Assembly (NCBI GenBank): GCA_039815055.1
Contig: JBCCAA010000024.1
Span: 1 to 41,457 of the forward strand
Direction: 5' to 3'
Length of the DNA: 41,457 nucleotides
DNA from: UBA5336 sp039815055
Lineage (GTDB): Bacteria; Pseudomonadota; Alphaproteobacteria; Caulobacterales; Hyphomonadaceae
Below the pieces are notes generated by a model. That model saw only the letters and a list, made by a program, of their open reading frames with translations. It did not search any database and was not told the origin of the DNA. The translations under genes were made by a program, and so were the position numbers. Shown here in pieces: positions 26,716 to 34,933 of the stretch (position 1 is the stretch's first letter; every line of letters begins with the position of its first letter).

Positions 26716-27582
26716 TTAGTCGCCGGTCGCTGTCTCTGGTGGTGAATCTGTAAGATTTTGGGACGCCGTTCTCTGGGCTCTTAGCTCGGTTTTGCGGCGT
26801 TCTCGATCGCGCAATTCATCGGAAAACGCGCTTGCAAAAACCCCGGCGGGCAAGGCGACGACACCGATGCCGGCCAATGCGATGACGGAGGCTGCGATCC
26901 GCCCGAGCGTCGTGATCGGATAGACATCGCCGTAGCCCACGGTTGTTAGAGTGGCGATGGCCCACCATACGGCCCGAGGTATCGATCCGAATTCTTCCCG
27001 GCCTTCGCCCACCCCTTCAATGAAGTAGAGCAGGACCGCCGACACGTAGACCAGCGCCATGGCCACAGCCAAAGTTGTAAACAATTGCCCGCCAGATCGC
27101 CGGACCGCTGCGCCCAGAATGTCAAAAGCTGGCATGAAGCGAGCAATTTTGACCAGCCGGGTCAAACGCAGCACCCGAAGGATCATCAGGGCCTCATCGC
27201 CCTGGCCCTGGGTGGCGATCAGCCAGATGAGTTCAGGCAGAAATGCAATCAAGTCCGCCAGCGCACTGGGTGTTATCATATAGCGCAGCCGCCCGAGCAC
27301 GCCGCGATAACGCGGATCTTCGCCTTCCGCCCAAAGCCGAATGAGATATTCAACGGCAAACACGGCAAGGATGAACAAATTGAACACGCCAATTGCCTGT
27401 CGCCAGGCCGGCGACAGTGTTGGTTCCGTTTCCAGCGCCAGGGCCAGAAAGGTCAACAGCACTAGGATGATGATCGCCAGATTGGTGCGCGAGAGCTCGC
27501 CATGCTCACGCGCGTTGGGCTCAAGCTGCATGTAGAGCTTATGGCGCAGGCCCATTTGAACGGCTGTGTGCTGAACCGACAT
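26716..27582 (-). CDS. Voltage-gated-type potassium channel
   Basis: A 288-residue six-helix potassium channel subunit, expected to form a tetramer in the inner membrane. S1 lies at about 33-50 and S2 at about 62-84. S4 (about 131-150) carries regularly spaced positive residues Arg136, Arg139, Arg142, Lys145 and Arg148, as in a voltage sensor. S5 is at about 167-188, the pore helix at about 203-213 (AVWWAIATLT), the selectivity filter TVGYGD at 214-219, and S6 at about 226-253. A short charged coiled tail follows. Length and layout are like KvAP and bacterial Kv channels; no RCK/TrkA-N domain is attached. It is transcribed away from pheT, 67 bp downstream of it. Confidence 0.92.
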   Translation of the reverse strand: MSVQHTAVQMGLRHKLYMQLEPNAREHGELSRTNLAIIILVLLTFLALALETEPTLSPAWRQAIGVFNLFILAVFAVEYLIRLWAEGEDPRYRGVLGRLRYMITPSALADLIAFLPELIWLIATQGQGDEALMILRVLRLTRLVKIARFMPAFDILGAAVRRSGGQLFTTLAVAMALVYVSAVLLYFIEGVGEGREEFGSIPRAVWWAIATLTTVGYGDVYPITTLGRIAASVIALAGIGVVALPAGVFASAFSDELRDRERRKTELRAQRTASQNLTDSPPETATGD

Positions 27583-27649
27583 GGGTGTCGAATCTCCCTG
27601 CTAAACCGGACGTTAGCGCCCCGCCAGACCGGAGTCGATTGGTACGAGC

Positions 27650-30040
27650 CTAGCTACGCAGTTCTCCGCCGGTGGCTTTTTTCACCTTGGCGACAATCTT
27701 CGCCATCACCGCGTCAATATCGGCGACTTTCAGCGACTCGCCGCGCGGCTGAAGCGTAACTTCCAGCGCAACAGATTTATGGCCGTCTTCAACGCCTTGC
27801 CCGGCATAGACATCAAACACTGCTATGTCGCTGATCAAGGCTTTGTCCGCGCCGCGGGCCGCTGACAGCAGGTCAGCGGCGGGCACATCGTCTGCGACCA
27901 CAAAGGCGAGATCGCGCCGGACCGGGGTCAGCTCTGCCACATCGAGCCGCGAGCGCGTTTTGGTGCCTCGTGCTTTCATCTGGGGCAGGGCGTTCAAGTT
28001 CAGCTCGAAGCCATACACCGGACCGTCAACGTCCAGTGTTCTCAACGCGCGGGGGTGCAGCGCTCCGAACTGGGCCACGGTGACCTTGCCCATCTTCAGG
28101 CTTGCGCCCTGGCCAGGATGCCAGTGGCTGTCTCGGGGCTCGCCGATCTGAAACCGCGCGCCGGGCTGTCGGATGGCGTCCAATACGGCATAGAGATCTG
28201 CTTTGGCGGCGAAAGCATCATAGCTTGAAGCGCTCTGCCAATGGCGCGCGGGATCTGGCCGAACAATGGCCGTCACCATGGTGCGCTGGTCTTTTGGGCC
28301 GTCGCCGAGATATACTGGGCCCACCTCAAACAGGCGGACTTCGCTTTCACCCCGGTCGCGGGCGGTTTGGGCGGCCTTGGCCAGGTTTGCCAGGATTGTC
28401 GGACGCATCTGGTTCAGTTCGCTCGCCACCGGATTGGCCAGCGTCAGCGCGTCCGCGCCGCCAGCAAACTCAGCCGCATCCTCTTTGGGCATGAAACTCC
28501 AGGTTACGGTTTCAAGAAAACCACGGGCAGCAAGGGCTCGGCGTGCTGTGCGAACGCGATCCTGCAGTGCTGTAGTGACGATGCCGCGCCCGCCTTGCGG
28601 TGCTGGTAGTGAGGTCTCGGGCAGTGCGTCGTAGCCAACCAGACGGGCGATCTCTTCCACGATGTCGGCCGATTGTTGAATGTCGAAGCGCCAGGACGGT
28701 GGGGTAAGATACATCCCATCGCCGGCATCTTCGATGGCAAAGCCGAGATCCTTGAGCATTCTCTTCATATCGGCAGGTTTGACATCCAGGCCTGTCAACC
28801 GAGCCACATCTGCCTTTTTGAAGGTTACCTTGTCCTGAGCCGCCGGAGCGCTGCCGGCAACAGACGCATCAGTCGGTTTCCCTCCGCCATGACTGGTGAT
28901 CAGTTCAATGGCGTAGTTAAGCCCATCCAGGCAGCTCTGCGGGTCAACACCCCGTTCAAACCGGTAGCGGGCGTCGGAAATGATGCCTGTTGCGCGCCCT
29001 GTGCGGGCCGTGCGCAGGGGATCAAACCACGCGCTTTCGATGAAGACATCGGTAGTCTCTTCGCTCACAGCGGTGCTTTCGCCGCCCATCACGCCGCCCA
29101 GACCGATGGCGCCGCTGTTGTCGGCGATCACACACATGTCTTCTGTAATATCGTAGGTCTTGCCATCCAACGCGGCCAGGCGTTCACCGCCCCGGCCCAG
29201 CCGCGCGACAATGGCGCCGTCTAGCTTGCTGAGATCGTAGACATGCAGTGGGCGCGCGCGGTCATACGAAATGTAATTTGTAACATCGACCAGCAAATTC
29301 TTCGGCGTCAGGCCAATGGCCTTTAGCCGGGTTTGCAGCCAGTCGGGCGAGGGTCCGTTCTTTACATCACGTACAACGGCCCCGGCGAAGATCGCGCAAG
29401 CGTCATCACGCTCAATACGGATGTCGACCGGGCAAGCGCCCTTACCGGAAGGTGCCTTTATTTCCTTTGGGGTGAAACGGCCGGCGCCTGCCGCCGCCAG
29501 GTCGCGGGCAATACCAGCGACGCCCAACCAATCGGGGCGATTCGGCGTGACTTCGAAATCAATGACAGCGTCATCCAAGCCAAGGGCCTCTGCCGCCGGC
29601 GTCCCAAGCGCCCAATCCTCGTCGAGATCGGCGATCCCGTCATGGTCCTCGCCAGCATTCAGTTCCTTGGTGGAGCACATCATGCCGTGGCTCTCGATGC
29701 CACGGATTTTGCGGGGCTTCTTGTCCAGCGTGAAATCGAGACCCGGAATATACGTACCCAGCGCGGCATAGATTGCGGTCATGCCTTCGCGGGCATTGGG
29801 CGCGCCGCAAACAATCTGACGCTCACCGTCAATCGTGTCGACAGTGCACACCCGCAACCGGTCCGCATCGGGGTGTTGCTCAGCGGCTTTCACTTTGCAG
29901 ACCGTGAATGCCGCCAAGTCTTCGGCAGGATTAGACACGTCTTCCACTTCCAGACCTGCCTGGAGCATCTTGTCCAGGATGCCATCGAGGTCGAGTTTGG
30001 TGGCGAGATAATCTTCAAGCCAGGAGAGGGTGAATTTCAT
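27650..30040 (-). CDS. pheT: Phenylalanyl-tRNA synthetase beta subunit
   Basis: A 796-residue beta subunit of the alpha2-beta2 PheRS that charges tRNA-Phe. The domain order is intact: an N-terminal start MKFTLSWLEDYLA, an EMAP-like tRNA-binding OB fold (about 40-150, with QHPDADRLRVC and GAPNAR), a B3/B4 editing domain (about 205-385), B5 (about 400-475), a catalytic-like core (about 490-690) and the anticodon-binding FDX-ACB domain (about 703-796, VRRDLAFVV). Length matches bacterial PheT (about 795). An unusual point is that pheS is not adjacent: more than 7 kb, including an opposite-strand operon, lies between them, so pheT must have its own promoter in 30041-30389. Confidence 0.97.
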   Translation of the reverse strand: MKFTLSWLEDYLATKLDLDGILDKMLQAGLEVEDVSNPAEDLAAFTVCKVKAAEQHPDADRLRVCTVDTIDGERQIVCGAPNAREGMTAIYAALGTYIPGLDFTLDKKPRKIRGIESHGMMCSTKELNAGEDHDGIADLDEDWALGTPAAEALGLDDAVIDFEVTPNRPDWLGVAGIARDLAAAGAGRFTPKEIKAPSGKGACPVDIRIERDDACAIFAGAVVRDVKNGPSPDWLQTRLKAIGLTPKNLLVDVTNYISYDRARPLHVYDLSKLDGAIVARLGRGGERLAALDGKTYDITEDMCVIADNSGAIGLGGVMGGESTAVSEETTDVFIESAWFDPLRTARTGRATGIISDARYRFERGVDPQSCLDGLNYAIELITSHGGGKPTDASVAGSAPAAQDKVTFKKADVARLTGLDVKPADMKRMLKDLGFAIEDAGDGMYLTPPSWRFDIQQSADIVEEIARLVGYDALPETSLPAPQGGRGIVTTALQDRVRTARRALAARGFLETVTWSFMPKEDAAEFAGGADALTLANPVASELNQMRPTILANLAKAAQTARDRGESEVRLFEVGPVYLGDGPKDQRTMVTAIVRPDPARHWQSASSYDAFAAKADLYAVLDAIRQPGARFQIGEPRDSHWHPGQGASLKMGKVTVAQFGALHPRALRTLDVDGPVYGFELNLNALPQMKARGTKTRSRLDVAELTPVRRDLAFVVADDVPAADLLSAARGADKALISDIAVFDVYAGQGVEDGHKSVALEVTLQPRGESLKVADIDAVMAKIVAKVKKATGGELRS

Positions 30041-30389
30041 GGCGCAAATGCCTTGGTGTCAAAAGCCGGAAAACCGAGAGCCAGCGCACTAGCGCATTTT
30101 CGTTGAGAGCCCAAGCGGTGGAGCCACCGTACGTGTTTTCGCTGCGATTGGCGCCACACAATTCATTGGTATTGGCGACAGAATTCGATCAACCAACACG
30201 TGTTTCAACTTGAATTTGTGGAGGAATTCTTTGGGCAGCGCGACGGATATTTCCCTTGCATCGCCGCAGGTTCTGATTAACGATTTGTTATGACGGCAGG
30301 AGGGGCGCCGACATTGGGAGGGTCAGGCCCGGTTTAACACCGGATGCCTGAACGCTTCGCCTTGAACGCAAAATGCGAAGGGGGGATAG
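30041..30389. promoter_or_regulatory. Divergent promoter region between pheT and the accessory operon
   Basis: 349 bp without a gene. It must drive pheT leftward and gene A rightward. For pheT, the minus-strand TTGAAA (about 30201) followed 17 bases later by AATTCT is a possible -35/-10 pair (weak). A perfect 6-bp hairpin lies at 30116-30121/30124-30129 in the presumed pheT leader. On the plus strand a TTAA-N7-TTAT motif lies at 30277-30291, and AAGGGGGG (about 30379-30385) is the ribosome-binding site for the GTG start of gene A. No leader peptide rich in Phe was found. Confidence 0.5.
30277..30291 (+). promoter_or_regulatory. CtrA-like half-matched box upstream of gene A
   Basis: TTAA at 30277-30280, seven bases, then TTAT at 30288-30291. 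This is one base off the alphaproteobacterial CtrA box TTAA-N7-TTAA, about 100 bp before the operon start. Such a short motif can occur by chance, so this is a lead only. Confidence 0.25.
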
Positions 30390-31814
30390 GTGGACTGGAT
30401 TGTAGCGCTACTCGCCTTGGCAGGCGTCATGGCGGTTTTGTCGACGATCACATCAGTGATAACCGAGTCGTTTCATAAGGTTTTATCGCTGCGCAGTGGC
30501 GGGCTCAAACGCATGATGTTCGCGCTATACGAGGATGGTTTCCTCGATGCTGGTGCGGCGCGCGTTCCGGAAGCCCTTCGCAGTGAGTCGCGGGAACAAC
30601 GCAAACAGCGTACGGCGGCCGCCAAGGCGTTTGCCGATGCCATGACCCGAATCCCCACAAAACACCGCGGCTTTGTCGAGCGCATCGCATCGCGGCTGCC
30701 GGTCATTCGCCTCTTTGCCCGCCGCTATAACAGCCTGTCGAAAATCGAATTCGTGGAACAGTTCGCCGGCACACAGGAAGGCCAAGCGCTGCTTGACCGG
30801 GATCGAAGCCACATCGAACGGGAACTTGGTGTCCTCGCCTACCAGCTGGATCGGTATGGTTCTGCGCAGTCTTCCATCTTTGGAATGAGGGCGAAGTTCA
30901 TTTCATCCATGGCGGCGCTTGGTTTTGTCATCGCGGCCAATGTGAACGCCCTCTCGATCTACCAGCATCTGGCCTCCAGTGATGATGCGGTGAGCGCGGC
31001 ATTGGCCGGGCTCGGTGTGTCGACAGAGCAGACCAACCCGGTAGCCGAATTGCAGGCCACACTCGACAGTGTTCAGACCTCTTTGGACGAAGGAAACTTC
31101 AACACAGAAAATGTTCAGTCGTTCGAGACCCAACTGGCGTCGGTCGGCGGTCAGCTTGATGGTTTGCGCGCCGTCGGCATTCCCATCGGGCGCGATTTCT
31201 TTCCCTACTGCAAACAGCCCGCCTTCAGCGGCGCGCAGGACTTCCTGGCAGGACAGATTGATCCACTATGCCAGGCTATGGCGGACGAAAACACCAATCG
31301 CAGTGTCCTAAGCCGGATTTTCCTGACGCAGCATGGCTTTCTCTGGATCGGTAGCATGATCGGTACCGCGGGTTTGCTCGGATTGGGCGCGCCGTTCTGG
31401 TTCAATATTTTCGCAAGCTTGTCGCCGGTCGGCGGCGGGGCTTTGTCTCGCCTGGGTCGCAGGCAAACGGCGGCAGCGACCGTGGAAACGGCCGGCCGGC
31501 CGCAGGCGGAATCACAACTCAGCCGCAGCAATCTGGCGCGACCGGGCAATGAACCCGCGCTGGATGTCTTACATGACGGGTTCAAACTGGCGGCGGGTCG
31601 AACGTTAGATACCCGCCTTGCACGCGATATTGCCGAGGATCGTGCTCGCCACGCACCGGTGATGCCGGTTGGAGAAGTCTATCCCAAAACCGATGTGATT
31701 ATTCCTGATCCATTCGATGACCCCGTGGCTTCAAGGACACACAGCGGCCCAATGCGCCAACGGATCGTGCGCGGAAAACCGCGTATCAAAACCCCACCCG
31801 GGAGTGAATCATGA
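30390..31814 (+). CDS. Accessory operon gene A: polytopic membrane protein
   Basis: A 474-residue membrane protein of unknown function. Helix 1 is at about 3-26 (IVALLALAGVMAVLSTITS), followed by ESFHKVLSLRSGGLKRMM and a basic cytosolic domain to about 165. Helix 2 is at 170-192 (SSMAALGFVIAANVNALSI). A probably periplasmic stretch (193-312) has two cysteines (Cys274, Cys294). Helix 3 is at 316-345, containing the GLGAPFWFNIFASL motif. A polar cytosolic tail of about 125 residues ends the protein. The start pattern (S.it.ViTE...LRS..L) plus LGAPFWF matches, from memory, a widespread uncharacterised bacterial membrane family. It starts at GTG with a strong AGGGGGG site and overlaps gene B by 4 bp (ATGA). 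Being the first gene, it likely anchors the system. Confidence 0.8.
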   Translation: MDWIVALLALAGVMAVLSTITSVITESFHKVLSLRSGGLKRMMFALYEDGFLDAGAARVPEALRSESREQRKQRTAAAKAFADAMTRIPTKHRGFVERIASRLPVIRLFARRYNSLSKIEFVEQFAGTQEGQALLDRDRSHIERELGVLAYQLDRYGSAQSSIFGMRAKFISSMAALGFVIAANVNALSIYQHLASSDDAVSAALAGLGVSTEQTNPVAELQATLDSVQTSLDEGNFNTENVQSFETQLASVGGQLDGLRAVGIPIGRDFFPYCKQPAFSGAQDFLAGQIDPLCQAMADENTNRSVLSRIFLTQHGFLWIGSMIGTAGLLGLGAPFWFNIFASLSPVGGGALSRLGRRQTAAATVETAGRPQAESQLSRSNLARPGNEPALDVLHDGFKLAAGRTLDTRLARDIAEDRARHAPVMPVGEVYPKTDVIIPDPFDDPVASRTHSGPMRQRIVRGKPRIKTPPGSES

Positions 31815-33874
31815 GTCTGCTTCCTGTCGCCAGCACGGCCGGGATTCCCGGCAATGTGTTTGTTTCGGGCGTGCTTGGCCTGATCCAGATCAAGCAACAG
31901 CTTGATGAGTTCAATCTGCGCCTGAAACAGCGCCAGCAGGAAGAATACCGACTGCCGGCTCACAATGGCTGGTCAATCGACACATTCCGTGCCCAGGCGC
32001 TCAACCAGTTGAAGCGTGGACATAATCACCTGATCCAGCCGGGTGCAGAATTCGGTCATCTGTTCGTCAATCCCGACCCCGGCGATGTTCTTTTAGATCT
32101 CAACCCCGGCGTAACCGCCGAAGACATCGAGGATGCCGTCGATTACATCCTGCGCGTCGATAGCTGGCGAAACGATGTCTTCGTAATCAGCCCTAGCGAC
32201 AGCGTCATGCGGATGGATCACATCACTGTCCTGACATTGGAACAGTGGCAGGGCGAGAGCGGCGGTCGCCTTTGGCTGGAGTTTGCTCAGTCCGTGGCTG
32301 GCACCGTCCTGCACACCGCCAGTGCGAATGCCGAACTTCTGGGCCTGGGGCCTCGGGAAGCGACCGTGCTGAAAGCCATGACCCCGGCCTTCAACGCGCT
32401 GCTCAGCCTCGATCCCAGCTCTGGTGCCGCCCACGCGGGCAAAAGCCTGGTGCGCGCGTTTCTGATGTCAGCGCTCGATCTGGCAGCCTCAGACCCGGAC
32501 ATCATTACCACCGACAAGAAGCTCAAGCCGCTCGTGGTGAACGTCCTCGGCCCACTCCAGCAATATGTCCATGACAATCCCGGCCTTGAATTCATGGCAC
32601 GCGACAAACTGCAGGACTTCTTCCGCGGGCCGCTGGCCTATCACGCGATGAAGACGGTCAACGACAATCCTGACCTATTCCTGAAGGGGTCTTTTGCCCG
32701 GAAAAAAGCTGCTGGGGCAGTCATGCGAACGGCTCTAGGAGATTATCTGGCGAACGGACCTGATGATTTCGACGTCTCCGATGTTTTGTCGGAGAAGGGT
32801 GCGGTTCGGCTGATGAATACCACGCTCAACCTTTTAGAACGCCAGCCGGACATGTTCTTTGCCGGCACGGGCGACGCCGCAGAAGCGCTGCGCGGCTTCA
32901 TGTCGAGCACGGCAGGCATTCTTTCCACAGCGCCCTCCCCATTCACGCTGCGTGGGGGACTAGACGCGGAAATCATGTCGGTCGCACTCGATGCCGCGTC
33001 CGAACTCGCCATGTCTCGTGCGGCGAAAGGGTTAGGCGACCATGATTGGGCCGATACCTGGACCAGCGTGGCGCAGGAACTGGTCGGCTCATTCACCGAG
33101 GGTCTCAAGGCGGGGCTCGGCCTCAACCCGGATGGCACACCGGCCGCACCCGGATCAGCTGCCGCCACGGGACGTTTCCAGCGTATCGTGTCCAAGGATA
33201 TGGCGGTCAATCTGTTCCAGATTGTCATGGGGTCTGTGGCCGAGAAGCCAGACCTTTTGATGGGCGACGACACGAACCAGGAAGTCAAAGCGATCGTCGC
33301 TGGCATCGCCGCGTCTATCGCGTCCGACGAGTCCGGTCTTTTGCGGACGTCAGACTGGCGGAAAATCCTTGGTCACACCCTGACGCTGACAGCGCGTAAT
33401 CCCGGTGGCCTGTTCTCGATTGATGAGCACTCTCCAGAAGGTCAAATCGGTGTTGTCTTGATCCAGCGGGTTTTAAACCTTGCGGGCGAAAACATGCAGG
33501 TGCGTGCCGATGGCTCGAAGGGCATGTTGTTCGGCCCGATCCTGGCCGAAGCCATCCAGATCACGCTCGATGCCGCTACGAAAACGGTGATCAGCGCAAT
33601 GGATGAAAATTCCCTGCGCACCCATCTGGCGGCGTTCGATGACTTTGTCGGAATGCTGGATGAGTTCACGACCGGCCGTGCCATCACGCCGGAAGGCAGC
33701 ACAGCGTTTGTCGTTCGCCTGGGCGGTGAAGAGTGGATCCAAGTGTTCCGTCACTATGTGGCGCATGTTCTGCGCCATGGCCCGGATCACGGCGTTACCG
33801 AGACCGACATTCTCGAACTCTTGGAAATTGTAAGCATCGAACTTGAACCCGGGGCGGGAGACCCCGTGGCCTGA
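31811..33874 (+). CDS. Accessory operon gene B: helical tandem-repeat protein
   Basis: A 687-residue, mainly alpha-helical protein that I cannot assign to a family. After a short hydrophobic start (about 10-27) and a coiled segment (27-46), residues about 200-600 form tandem units of about 29-30 residues. Each opens with a Pro-Asp/Gly signature: prolines at 229, 257, 287, 317, 346 and 375 (spacings 28, 30, 30, 29, 29), then 440, 480 and 531 in longer units. Each unit has the form xPDxF, then a loop, then an amphipathic helix, as in NPDLF, QPDMF, KPDLL and NPGGLF. This looks like an alpha-solenoid. There is no cleavable signal or strong membrane helix beyond the N-terminus. It overlaps gene A by 4 bp and is followed by gene C after 12 bp. 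Confidence 0.78.
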   Translation: MSLLPVASTAGIPGNVFVSGVLGLIQIKQQLDEFNLRLKQRQQEEYRLPAHNGWSIDTFRAQALNQLKRGHNHLIQPGAEFGHLFVNPDPGDVLLDLNPGVTAEDIEDAVDYILRVDSWRNDVFVISPSDSVMRMDHITVLTLEQWQGESGGRLWLEFAQSVAGTVLHTASANAELLGLGPREATVLKAMTPAFNALLSLDPSSGAAHAGKSLVRAFLMSALDLAASDPDIITTDKKLKPLVVNVLGPLQQYVHDNPGLEFMARDKLQDFFRGPLAYHAMKTVNDNPDLFLKGSFARKKAAGAVMRTALGDYLANGPDDFDVSDVLSEKGAVRLMNTTLNLLERQPDMFFAGTGDAAEALRGFMSSTAGILSTAPSPFTLRGGLDAEIMSVALDAASELAMSRAAKGLGDHDWADTWTSVAQELVGSFTEGLKAGLGLNPDGTPAAPGSAAATGRFQRIVSKDMAVNLFQIVMGSVAEKPDLLMGDDTNQEVKAIVAGIAASIASDESGLLRTSDWRKILGHTLTLTARNPGGLFSIDEHSPEGQIGVVLIQRVLNLAGENMQVRADGSKGMLFGPILAEAIQITLDAATKTVISAMDENSLRTHLAAFDDFVGMLDEFTTGRAITPEGSTAFVVRLGGEEWIQVFRHYVAHVLRHGPDHGVTETDILELLEIVSIELEPGAGDPVA

Positions 33875-33886
33875 GGAGGGCTAATC

Positions 33887-34924
33887 ATGCGTCTGAATAT
33901 TACCCTGTCTGCCTTTGTGACCGCAGGCCTTCTTGCCGGCTGTGCAACGACGGACCTGCCGAACAAAGAGAACGTTACCCTGATGTCGGAGACGGTTCGT
34001 CCCGGTATCGCCAATCTACTGGTGTCCGAAGCGCGACTTTCCAGCACGTCTGGTGCCAGCGGACCTGACATGGCAATGCTGGATGGCCTGCTTGCGCAAC
34101 GCTCAGACCTCGGAACCAAAGCGCTCAAGGTCGCGACCGACAGCGCAGCAGACGCGCAGTCGGCGCAGGCCGAGGCCACCTATATGCGGATCAATTCGCA
34201 CAATCTGGCGGCAGAAGCTGCGCTAGACGCAGAGCTCATGCTCATTACGGGCGCGGGAGAAGCCAGCATTGCCGAGGTGATGCCAGCAGGCGGTGTGCGC
34301 TTCGCGATGGTTCAGCTCGACGCCGCCAGCCAGCTTTGCGCCAGTGAGGCCACTGCCGACGATTCCCAGCGCTGTGCCAAGACTTACCTGTTGAACGACC
34401 GGGCGCGGATCGAGCCACCAGCCGAGGAGATCACGCCGGAACTTCAGGTCACCCGCCGGGTGATGCTTGGCGGCGCAGATGCCGCAACAACGTTACCCGA
34501 CACGAGCAAATGGCGCGCCGTCGCATCGAACGCAGAACAACTCGAAGCGGCGTTTGAATCGATTGATGCGTCAAGCGGCGGAGCGCCTGCAGCTGTGGCT
34601 CGATGGAGCCAGATGGAGCGCTGGGTCTGCAACCTCACCAACGGCAAAGCTCAGCTCGCCATGCGCGTATCCAACCCAACGCCGGAGCAGCGTGCAGCGG
34701 CCAACACGGCGATCCGTGGGCTCGACTCAGCGATCATCGCCGGCGCGGCCGCTATGGACGGTCTGGCTGCGGCATCCGATGGTGCGCCTGGCCTGACACG
34801 CGTGTCTGCAACTGCCGAAGCGCTTGACAGTTGCGGCGACGAGGCCTGCGTGACCAACCGCAATCTCATGGCGATTGAGTCCCATTGCCGCGGCGTTGTC
34901 GCGCCGACTGACACGTCAGCTTAG
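33887..34924 (+). CDS. Accessory operon gene C: lipoprotein
   Basis: A 345-residue predicted lipoprotein: MRLNITLSAFVTAGLLAGC gives a signal with lipobox LAGC (Cys19). The mature protein is Ala-rich and helical (long amphipathic stretches about 80-125 and 215-300), with further cysteines in three clusters (LCAS/RCAK, VCNL, and SCGDEACV/HCRG). These imply disulfides and a periplasmic location. I recognise no family. A good ribosome-binding site (GAGGAGGG) precedes the ATG. The 12-bp gap after gene B and the 9-bp gap to gene D place it in the same operon. A lipid-anchored partner for the membrane protein or for the wall-cutting protein is an inference. Confidence 0.78.
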   Translation: MRLNITLSAFVTAGLLAGCATTDLPNKENVTLMSETVRPGIANLLVSEARLSSTSGASGPDMAMLDGLLAQRSDLGTKALKVATDSAADAQSAQAEATYMRINSHNLAAEAALDAELMLITGAGEASIAEVMPAGGVRFAMVQLDAASQLCASEATADDSQRCAKTYLLNDRARIEPPAEEITPELQVTRRVMLGGADAATTLPDTSKWRAVASNAEQLEAAFESIDASSGGAPAAVARWSQMERWVCNLTNGKAQLAMRVSNPTPEQRAAANTAIRGLDSAIIAGAAAMDGLAAASDGAPGLTRVSATAEALDSCGDEACVTNRNLMAIESHCRGVVAPTDTSA

Positions 34925-34933
34925 GCGACCCAA

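Noticed and set aside
29333..30106. 257-codon plus-strand frame opposite the 5' part of pheT
   Set aside because: Mirror of a conserved essential gene; no independent support.
30041..30389. Phe-rich leader peptide attenuator upstream of pheT
   Set aside because: No short frame with consecutive Phe codons preceding a terminator hairpin was found on the minus strand.
31811..33874. Gene B as an exported or transmembrane protein
   Set aside because: The N-terminal hydrophobic stretch (about 10-27) is short, contains Pro/Asn, lacks a basic start and cleavage site, and is followed by a charged coil; it could be a peripheral membrane contact only.
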